Positions 17,901 through 24,382 of a stretch of 24,382 bases of DNA are shown here, piece by piece (position 1 is the first letter of the stretch; each line of letters starts with the position of its first letter). The notes beneath the pieces are model-generated. The model made no database searches and was not told the origin of the DNA. It was given only the letters and a program-made list of their open reading frames with translations. Both the position numbers and the translations under genes were made by a program. The DNA is from Chrysochromulina tobinii (Eukaryota > Haptophyta > Prymnesiales > Chrysochromulinaceae). The stretch spans positions 1 to 24,382 of the forward strand of contig JWZX01001239.1 in the NCBI GenBank assembly GCA_001275005.1, given 5' to 3'.

Positions 17901-19934
17901 GTGACACGCCAGTACGTGCCCGCCTCATTCGCAAAGGCGACGTAGAGGGACCGGCCACCGACGGTCTTGAGCGGCAGGATAGCGGCGATGCCACCGGCGT
18001 CGAAGTCAGGAATGACCTCCTCTACGACGGGCACGTCCTCAGCCTCCTCGCCGTCGGCCGCAGGGGCGGGCGCAGGGGCCTCTTTCGCCTTCTTCGCCTT
18101 GGCCGCTGCGCGCCGATACTCGACGATGGGCATCGTGTCAAGTATCTTTCCTTCGAAGGGAAGAGCGTACGTCTCAGAGGTGTCGGGCTCGACGGGCAAG
18201 GTGAGCTCAGCCACGCGGCCGTCAGCGTAGCCCACGAAGAGCGCGTCCTCGCTCGCCCACGCCAGAGACGTCACGGCAGTGTTCGCACCGTTGGGCGGGT
18301 TCATGAAGCCGACAGGGGCGTAGCCTGTGCGCGTGATCGCGACGAAAAAGACGGCGCCATCCTGCGCACCGGACGCCAGGTGGCGGCCGTCGGGGGAGTA
18401 GGCGACCGACACGATCGGGACAGTGTGCGGCTTGAAGGCCTGCTTGAGGTGCAGCCCGTCCTTGCATCGTGTGAGCACGCGCACGACGCCGTCCTTGTAG
18501 CCTGCACAAATCGTGCGCCCCTCCGGATCGACGGATCTCGGTGCCCACACGACTACTGTCGCCGGCGCCGGCGAACGGAAGACGGAGATGGGCGCCTTGG
18601 CCGCGTAGTCCCACAGCCGGACGGTGCCGTCGGAGCCGCACGTTGCCGCGGCGTGGTTGAACGGGCAGAGGTCCAGGCCAGTGATGCTGCCCGAATGGAA
18701 GCTGAAGAGGTGCTCTACGGAAGCCGTCTCGATCACCAGTTTGTAGACCGCGCCGCACGCATCCTGCACGAGCCAATGGCCCTCGCCCTTGAGCATCGTC
18801 TGGATGTGCGACATGGTACGCCCTTTCTCGTGCCCGAGGAAACACACCTCCTTCTGCGGCGAGATCTCGAAGATAGGCATGTCGTCCGTGGGTTCGGCGG
18901 ACTCGATGGCTTTGAGCGGCCATGTGCGCACGTATCCGTCGTTGCCGCCAGTGATAATCTGATTCCCGTGCAGGAGCACGACGCGGATGGCACCGTTGTG
19001 GCACCCTTTACCTCCTGCGCGTCGGATCTCGCACTTGATGAGATTGCCCTCCCAGAGCAGCAAGTTGCCCGAGTCTGCACCCGAGAGCACCTTGCCATCG
19101 GGCATCTCGCAGTAACCCTCAATGTCGGTTAGCTCCACCTGGCCGAACTTGCCGATGTCGCCCTGCAGCTTGAGGCCTGTGAAGGTCTCGGCCATTTTCC
19201 AAAAGCGAATGTGGCCTGTCCCACTCGTGACGAGCTGGCCTGCGAATCGCGGCGAGAAGCTGACGCGGTACACATCTTGCGAAAAGGCCTTGGCACGCAG
19301 GACGATCGCCTCCTTGTGCCAGTCCCATACAGTGAGCATGTAATCCGGGAACGAGCCCACGGTCGCAAGCATCGTGCCATCCCCGTTGAAGTTGGCCGCT
19401 GAATACGAGCGCTCCGTACCGCCCTTGAGCACACGGATCATGGTGAGCGACGGGTACTCGTAGATGAAGGCGTTAGGCATCTCGCCCTTTTCCGCCACGC
19501 AGATCAGCTTGCGCGCCTGGTGCACCTCAATGCAGCCAATTTCGTTGCCTCCAATGGAGGGCAAGTAGGATGTGCTCTTCGTGTGAAGGTCGTAGAAGTG
19601 CACGATACCGCCCGCACAGAAGATGAGCGTTGCATCCTGCGGAGCGCAAGGGCGCGCGGGGGAATCAGCTGACATTTTGCCGAAGGGTGCTGCTGGTCAG
19701 AAAACCACGTACCTCGTCCAAGTAGTGGAGGTTGGAACGCTTATGACTCTCAAAGGCAAACGAGTGGTGCAGCGGAGCGAACGAGGAGGGCAACTCGTTG
19801 TCAGGGCAGAGACGAGCGAAGGCCTTCGCGTCGTAAGAAAAGTCCTGTGGCACCGGTTCCTGTGGCGCCGGTTCCTGTGGCGCCGGTTCCTGTGGCGCCA
19901 GTTCCTGCGGCACCAGCTCCTCCACTTCCGCCAT
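14909..19934 (-). CDS. CFAP44: CFAP44, ciliary tether protein for inner dynein arm f/I1 (2 exons)
   Basis: CFAP44 (FAP44) works with CFAP43 in the tether that holds the motor domains of inner-arm dynein f/I1 on the axonemal doublet. Exons are 19934-19713 and 19636-14909, giving 1649 aa, near the family length. Exon 1 has PQE[PL]AP repeats and ends HHSFAFESHKRSNLHYLDE; exon 2 continues DATLIFCAGGIVHFYDLHTK, restoring the family start of the WD40 region. WD40 repeats span about residues 60-735 (TGGNDGYVRTWPL, CGSDGTVRLWDYA, VSAGADGNLFVHK). The rest is a long coiled-coil rod interrupted by an Asp/Glu tract at about 1318-1348. The ATG at 19934 is the first in the open frame. An ATG at 19675 also opens exon 2 but lies in the intron and would lose the conserved N-terminal block. 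It is divergent from eS28, 190 bp away. Confidence 0.94.
15816..15905 (-). repeat. Asp/Glu-coding tract in CFAP44
   Basis: A run of tcc/tcg/tcgtcc-type triplets on the plus strand encodes about 30 nearly all acidic residues on the minus strand, between two coiled-coil stretches of CFAP44. It follows a Lys/Arg cluster (FKKKIKRKR). Confidence 0.85.
19637..19712 (-). other. Intron in CFAP44 (76 bp)
   Basis: Donor GTACGT, acceptor TCCGCAG, phase 0. CTGAT (19668-19664) lies about 28 nt before the acceptor. The splice joins NLHYLDE to DATLIFCAGG as in the family. Confidence 0.9.
19843..19917 (-). repeat. 15-bp tandem repeat coding for PQE[PL]AP units in CFAP44
   Basis: Five copies of a 15-bp unit (tcctgtggcgccggt on the plus strand, with substitutions in the outer copies) encode the pentapeptide PAPQE and variants near the CFAP44 N-terminus. 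Confidence 0.9.
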
Positions 19935-20124
19935 GGCGAGAAACAACGTCTTCGGATTGATCACGCTCACACCTGCAAGGGGACAACCTGGGACAACGTA
20001 CGTTTTTTTCACGGGCTCAGCGGATCATTCGGTTCTTTTAAGAGGTGCTGTTTGAAAAACATTTTTTGTCTGGAGCCGAAATTCCCCACATTGGGGTCAG
20101 CCACGTTCCTCGACTCTTTTTGTC
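19935..20124. promoter_or_regulatory. Probable bidirectional promoter, CFAP44 / eS28
   Basis: 190 bp separate a ciliary gene from a ribosomal protein gene. On the eS28 side the sequence just before the ATG is pyrimidine-rich (cctcgactctttttgtc), as common in ribosomal protein leaders. T-rich runs occur at 20003-20009 and 20061-20069. No TATA box is obvious. Confidence 0.45.
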
Positions 20125-20435
20125 ATGGTGGGGGAAGCCGCACGCCGCACGCCGCCGCACGCGCAGCTGGAGAGGGCAGTACGAGCGATGCGGGGGACGT
20201 ATGCTGATCGCCATGTGCTGTATGCCTCCCGCGCCCGCAGGATCAGCCCGTTAAGCTCGCGAAGGTGACCAAGGTGCTCGGCCGCACCGGCCAAACTGGC
20301 CAGGTTTCGCAGGTCCGTGTTGAGTTCCTCGACGACCCGACCCGATCGATCGTACGTAACGTCAAGGGGCCGATCCGCGAGGGCGATATCCTCATGTTGC
20401 TCGAGTGGGAGCGCGAGGCCAGGAGGCTGCGGTAA
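20125..20435 (+). CDS. RPS28: 40S ribosomal protein eS28 (RPS28), intron directly after the ATG
   Basis: eS28 is a small protein of the 40S head near the mRNA exit. Exon 2 (20241-20435) encodes [58 protein letters not shown] and a stop. This covers nearly the whole family; the family's EF..DD.sRSIiRNVKGPvREGD and EREARRLR are unmistakable. Exon 2 has no in-frame ATG before a stop at 20205, so a first exon is needed. The best candidate is the ATG at 20125-20127 followed at once by a GTGGGG donor, giving a 65-aa protein starting MDQPVKL. A Trp stands in [12 protein letters not shown] where the family almost always has Ser ([12 protein letters not shown]); tgg is one base from tcg. Exon 2 is certain; exon 1 is inferred. 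Confidence 0.93.
20128..20240 (+). other. Proposed intron in eS28 (113 bp)
   Basis: Donor GTGGGG directly after the ATG, acceptor GCCCGCAG, phase 0, with CTGAT at 20204-20208, about 33 nt before the acceptor. The acceptor is firm. The donor is the best available candidate rather than proven. Confidence 0.65.
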
Positions 20436-21474
20436 TTCGCCGCGAAGCTGCTGCTGCCTGTGATGGGAGCACAACTCGGCGCAAGAGGCACAAATGGGAT
20501 GCGTGCAGCGTCCGGCTGAACGTATCGGGTACCCTTATGGCATGCCGTGGGTTGGGCAAATCTCTCGTACTGTGTTGCGTGTTCGCCACGTAGTCACCTG
20601 GGCGTTCCGAACGTTTGTGAGATCGGAGGCCGTTGTGACTTCAGACGCTTCACGTTAGGCACCATCCCGCCATGGCGGTGTCCCGTCGAGGCTGTAGCCA
20701 TGTACACCAACAGTAGCTACGTTTTGCGTGTTACACGGTTTACACCTTCGCGCATGAGTAGTCACGCATCCGCACAGGAATGACAATCCGGCAATCATCG
20801 CCGGGCGCCGCATCGCTTTCCGCGCGCGGTCCGATCCGACGCCGACTACCGACACTGTCATCCAGGGAACGCCGTGTCTGATCCGGGGGCGGTGGCTGTG
20901 TGGCCGCCGGTGCGCCGACCTAACATTCATGGAGTCACGTTCGACGACGTGCGGGTTGAGTTGCGGGTGTCCGGTGTGGCGGCCCCGACTAGGCCCCGAC
21001 GCGGTCATCCGGTCAAGAGCTCAAGGAATTATCAAGGATCAAGCGGTCATTACACTCAGTCCGAGTCGCGGGCCGCCGCGGCGCCGGCCGCCGCCGCGGC
21101 GCCTGCTCGTGAGACCCGAGGTCGAACCCCGCCGACGAACAAGTCTGGATCTTTATACGCCAAACGCACACGTCCGAGCACGACGCAAGGCGACGACGAC
21201 TACTTGATCGCCCCGTGACTGCAGGTGCCTCAACACGCCCCCCACCCAAATGATTTCTACGGAGACCCGAACGAGGTAGGATTCCTACCGGTACTGTGTC
21301 CCGTGTGCGTCCCGGCTCCCCCCGGTGTCTTTTTTTACGAGTACCGGGTGCCTTCGTGCGTCCGCGTGTCCCGTGTGTGTCCTGTGTGTCCCGGCTCCCC
21401 CCGGTGTCTTTGAACCGGGTACTTGTATTACGGCGCATTCCCCCTTGCCCTCTGCACACACAAGCGCTAAAAAA
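20436..21474 (+). other. Spacer between eS28 and the RF1 gene
   Basis: About 1 kb holding the eS28 3' UTR and the RF1 promoter. A strongly GC-rich stretch lies at about 21060-21125, with ctttatacgcc just downstream (21151-21161; TATA-like gcgtataaag on the minus strand). A near-perfect direct repeat of 25 bp (cccggctccccccggtgtct core) occurs at about 21309-21333 and 21388-21412 within GT/CCC-rich sequence. No gene was recognised; short frames here are Arg/Pro-rich by composition. Confidence 0.45.
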
Positions 21475-22653
21475 ATGTTGTCGAGACTCATGGGCTTGCC
21501 TAGATGCGCAAGTCGCACACTCGTACACAGGCGGACGCTGAGCTCGTCGCTGCGACCATCTCTGAAAAAGCATCTCGACCTTCTCGTTTCGAGGCACGAA
21601 CAGCTTGAGAACGAGCTGGAGGGTGGGACGGCTGCCTTCTCAGCCGAACGAATGCGTGAAATGTCGCGGCTCTCGCCGATAGTCGCTTTGCGTGCCGACA
21701 TGGACTCTGCCACGCTCGAGATGGCCGAGCTACATGAACTTGCGGCGGATGCGTCCGCTGACTTGGAGCTGCGGCAAATTGCAAAAGCGGAAATTGATGA
21801 AAATGCAGCGCGCCTTGAACGGCTTGAAAAGGAGCTGATCGCGCTGCTCGTGCCACCCGAAGATGGTGACGATCGTAATGTGGTCCTCGAGGTACGCGCC
21901 GGCACCGGCGGGCTCGAGGCTGGATTATTTGCCAGCGAGCTCCTCACCATGTATGAGAGGCTTGCAAAGCGTCGACGGTGGCGCTTTGAGCTTCACGACC
22001 AAAGTGAAAATGAGGCTGGCGGCACGCGCGAGGCCACCGCGAGTGTCATCGGTGAGGGCGTGTACGCTACGCTACGTGCTGAGAATGGTGTTCATCGCGT
22101 GCAGCGCGTGCCGGCTACAGAGGGACTCGGCCGCGTGCACACGTCGACGGCGGTCGTCGTTGTGCTGCCCGCTGCGGACGAGGAGCAGGGCGGTGTTGAT
22201 CTGCGTCCCGAAGACATCCAAGTTGATGTCTTCCGCTCGGGAGGCGCCGGCGGCCAGCATGTGAACACGACAGAGAGCGCCGTGCGCCTCACCCACAAAC
22301 CGACTGGCATCAAGGTGAGCTGCCAGAATGAGCGTTCACAGCACATGAACAAGGCGACCGCGATGAAGGTCCTCCGTGCTCGCGTTGAGGCGCACGAGAA
22401 GCAATTGGCGCGCGAGGCGCGTGACGCGTTACGCGCCGACGTGGCGAGCACAGGCGCGCGCTCGGAGCGCATCCGCACGTACAACTTTGCGGACGACCGC
22501 GTCACCGACCATCGACTGGGCGAGAGCAAGTTCGGAATCCCTCGCATGCTTGCAGGAGAGCTGCTCGAGGAGCTGGTGGAGGATCTTGCGATGAAGCACG
22601 CCCTCGAGAAGCGAGAGGCATTTTTGAGGGCACTCGAGGACGCCGATCACTAG
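21475..22653 (+). CDS. MTRF1L: Organellar class I peptide chain release factor RF1, probably mitochondrial
   Basis: It releases finished chains at UAA/UAG codons on organelle ribosomes. The protein has 392 aa, close to human MTRF1L (380). The N-terminus MLSRLMGLPRCASRTLVHRR is Arg/Ser/Leu-rich without acidic residues, a mitochondrial presequence type. The helical domain 1 follows, then LEVRAGTGGLEAGLFASELL, HRVQRVPATEGLGRVHTS with the stop-codon-reading PxT tripeptide (P213-A-T215, RF1 type, not the SPF of RF2), and FRSGGAGGQHVNTTESAVRL with the catalytic GGQ (259-261). TYNFADDRVTDHR closes the conserved core. The ATG at 21475 is the first in frame, although the frame stays open upstream to beyond 21325. 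A plastid location is less likely because a signal peptide is missing. Single exon. Confidence 0.93.
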   Translation: MLSRLMGLPRCASRTLVHRRTLSSSLRPSLKKHLDLLVSRHEQLENELEGGTAAFSAERMREMSRLSPIVALRADMDSATLEMAELHELAADASADLELRQIAKAEIDENAARLERLEKELIALLVPPEDGDDRNVVLEVRAGTGGLEAGLFASELLTMYERLAKRRRWRFELHDQSENEAGGTREATASVIGEGVYATLRAENGVHRVQRVPATEGLGRVHTSTAVVVVLPAADEEQGGVDLRPEDIQVDVFRSGGAGGQHVNTTESAVRLTHKPTGIKVSCQNERSQHMNKATAMKVLRARVEAHEKQLAREARDALRADVASTGARSERIRTYNFADDRVTDHRLGESKFGIPRMLAGELLEELVEDLAMKHALEKREAFLRALEDADH

Positions 22654-22984
22654 CCAGGGGACGGGACACAAAGAGATGGTGTTGCCGATGCCGCCCTGAT
22701 GCCGATCGCGCCCCTCCCCCATGCCAATGGGGCGAGTTTTTTGTGTTTAATGTTAGTACGCCGATTCATAATTTACCAGTGAGTAAGGTACCTAGGTGTG
22801 TGAGCAACATGTGACCTCATTTGCGAACGTATGTAATCAAGGAAGCCACCCTCGCCCCCGGGCACCGCCGCGTTTCCGCGTACCTTTCTTTAACGACTAG
22901 CCGCGAGAGGGTTCTACCGTGTCGTCTTGTAGTATCGGATCGTGCGAGTGTCAAGTCTATCGAATGTGCTCCGGCGGCCAGCAG

Positions 22985-23024
22985 CTTGACTTGCTTGCTT
23001 GACTTGACTTGACTTGACTTGACT
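22985..23024 (+). repeat. TTGAC pentanucleotide microsatellite
   Basis: About six TTGAC units, four or more uninterrupted, with a TTGC interruption near the left end. It lies in sequence without a recognised gene. Confidence 0.9.
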
Positions 23025-23597
23025 ATCCGTGACCTGGAAATCACAGCCAATGTTCATAAAACTCGACACCGCACACGTACCGGTATGTACGCGTGTGTCC
23101 CGTGGGTGTGTTAGAAAAGTTTTTCTTTTGTCTCACCGGACCGTACCTAACGAGGCGGGCGACCATCGGGCGGCTAGCGAACTCCCCCTTGGCAGGGGGC
23201 GGCTCGTTGATCCCCCCCTACGTGCGGCCCCCACAAGTATAACGGCCTATACGGTCCGGGGTTCATCAGTGTGATGACACCCGGTGACCCCTTACCCCCC
23301 CCCTCCCGACACATCGAACCCCCCTTTTCCGTAGGGGAAGTTCGGGAGGTTGTAGAAAAACCATCCACCCTGGGGAGGATTTTTCGATGCGTTTCACGGC
23401 CCGCCCCCGGATGGGGGGGCGTCGCGCCGTAGGGCGACGGTGTCGTGGTGGTCCTCGTCGTGACCGACCCCTTATGGGGAGCCGGCCGCGTCCACCCCCT
23501 GATGGGGGGGGCGGTGACGAGATTGGGTTCCTGCGCGGATATCGGTTGCAGGGTGTCAGTTACATGTAATAAGTCAATGGATTCCGGGTGTCAATCA

Positions 23598-23659
23598 GGA
23601 TTCCGCAGAAATCATCAAAAATCAAGGTCTGCAATCCTGCAACGATTTTGCGGAATTCC
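23598..23659. repeat. Imperfect inverted repeat
   Basis: The arms ggattccgcagaaatc (23598-23613) and gattttgcggaattcc (23644-23659) are near reverse complements (allowing one or two offsets) separated by 30 nt. A further ggattccg copy lies just upstream (23579-23586), so the motif occurs three times. No terminal repeat or transposase is associated. Confidence 0.6.
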
Positions 23660-24271
23660 CTTGGCGGAAAAACGCGACGTCGTTGTCAAGAAGAACATGG
23701 CGCATCTGGTTCGGAGCTCGGGCGTGCGCTGCGCTGATGTCGTTGGGGCGAGTCGCGGAGCGGTGCGCGTCATAGGGAATCTGCTGGTTTCGGGACGGGC
23801 GCTTCGGGCAAGGTCAGCGATTGTGAGCGGCATGTCGAGGTGGGCGTGCAGAGCTCTGCATTCGTTTGTTTGTCGAGATTTGGTCGTGAGCATGGGAGTA
23901 CCAATCGCCACCCTGCCTCTTCAAGAAGATGCTCGTGCATCCTTGAAGGAGGTATTCGTCGTTGAGGCCGTGCGTGTATGGCGCCGCAAGGGTAGTCGAC
24001 GGGGGTGTAACGGCGACGGGGGTGCTCTCGCGTCAGCGGGGCAACTTGATTACCATCGTTAGTACGCGTTAGTAGCGAGACTATGCACAACTATGCAGGG
24101 TGCCAATCGACAGATCTCGGAACGTAGACCCCCGAACCGCGGAAATTCGGCTTGCATCGGTTAAGCGAAGGCCGCAAACAGCATTTCCAACTTTGTTCAC
24201 GAAACATCCCGCGCACACCTTCGCTTCCGGTGCGACCTAGCATCTTGGCTGCCGCCCCTCTCTACGTCTCA

Positions 24272-24382
24272 ATGGTGAGGACATACATCCGCAAGGCCAT
24301 GGCGGTGACCGCAGCAAGGCTGGCCTGCCTGCCTGCTACTGGCAGGAGAAGGGTGGTCGCGCCGCAGCAGCCGCAGCAAAGG
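24272..24382 (+). CDS. Possible start of a gene cut by the right edge
   Basis: An ATG at 24272 opens 37 codons to the window end. The peptide starts MVRTYIRKAMAVTAARLACL and has many Arg and Ala and no acidic residues, like an organelle-targeting presequence. A pyrimidine-rich stretch (cgcccctctctacgtctc) stands just before it. Alternatively, the GTGAGG directly after the ATG could be an intron donor, as proposed for eS28, and the following codons would then be intronic. Too little is visible to name it. Confidence 0.3.
   Translation, partial: MVRTYIRKAMAVTAARLACLPATGRRRVVAPQQPQQR

Larger units (their letters stand above)
22654..24271. other. Long region without a recognised gene: microsatellite, homopolymer runs, hairpins
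   Basis: This stretch differs in texture from the gene-dense part. It has a TTGAC microsatellite (22985-23024), many runs of 6-9 C or G between about 23190 and 23520, and several imperfect hairpins (for example 23353-23385 around accctgg; cgtcgc/gcgacg at about 23419-23438). A longer inverted repeat lies at 23598-23659. A plus-strand frame from an ATG at 23502 to 24062 is open for about 187 codons, but it is rich in Arg/Val/Ser, has no recognisable domain, and opposite frames are also open. It could be a diverged gene, an old mobile element remnant or plain intergenic sequence; I cannot decide. Confidence 0.4.

Noticed and set aside
19637-19675. ATG at 19675 as the CFAP44 start (MSADSPARPCAPQ...)
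   Set aside because: It lies inside the proposed 76-bp intron; starting there would omit the conserved HSFAFESHKRSNLHYLDE block encoded just upstream.
23445-24062. About 200-codon plus-strand frame near the right end as a gene
   Set aside because: It begins without ATG (first ATG at 23502), crosses the homopolymer and inverted-repeat zone, lacks any recognisable domain, and competing frames are open on the other strand. Not called as a CDS.
1-24382. CRISPR arrays, viral or transposon genes, toxin-antitoxin or defence systems, tandem gene clusters
   Set aside because: Looked for on both strands; none of the frames shows such proteins, and repeats present are microsatellites or coding repeats without spacers.

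Overview
This is nuclear DNA of a eukaryote: at least five genes carry short GT-AG introns, and the proteins include an ER ubiquitin ligase, SNARE and AP-4 trafficking factors, BUB3 and ribosomal protein eS28. Phytoene synthase points to carotenoid synthesis and probably a plastid. CFAP44 points to a motile cilium. Together with the GC-rich, intron-poor and tightly packed layout, these suggest a flagellated unicellular alga. A haptophyte or another GC-rich microalga would fit, but the window alone cannot settle the lineage.

Layout, left to right: an unrecognised protein with a poly-glycine tail (minus, cut by the left edge); a protein with two cyclic-nucleotide-binding-like domains (plus, 1 intron); HRD1/SYVN1, the ERAD ubiquitin ligase (minus, 1 intron); a SNAP-25/SNAP33-type Qbc-SNARE (plus); phytoene synthase (plus); BUB3 (plus); an RWD-RING ligase like RNF25 (minus); a tepsin/MTV1-like AP-4 accessory protein (plus, 1 intron); CFAP44 (minus, 1 intron); eS28 (plus, 1 intron); an organellar class I release factor RF1, probably mitochondrial (plus); and about 1.7 kb of lower-complexity sequence with microsatellite and hairpin structure, ending in what may be the first codons of another gene.

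Most genes are single-copy housekeeping genes in divergent pairs (unknown/cNBD, HRD1/SNARE, RWD-RING/tepsin, CFAP44/eS28), 125 to 316 bp apart, so each pair probably shares a promoter. The divergent blocks are separated by convergent spacers of about 650 to 850 bp. I see no operon, virus, transposon, CRISPR array or defence island, and no clearly new multi-gene system. The genes share only loose themes (ER quality control, ubiquitin ligation, vesicle traffic).

The observations most worth following are within genes: a SNARE whose second zero-layer glutamine is replaced by histidine; a RING domain interrupted by a 131-residue, largely helical insert; candidate AP-4 ear-binding motifs in the tepsin-like protein; single 5'-proximal introns with a common branch-site-like motif; and a pair of perfect hairpins ahead of phytoene synthase. 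Exon structures were worked out by hand from reading-frame continuity and family alignment from memory; no transcript data or database search was available.
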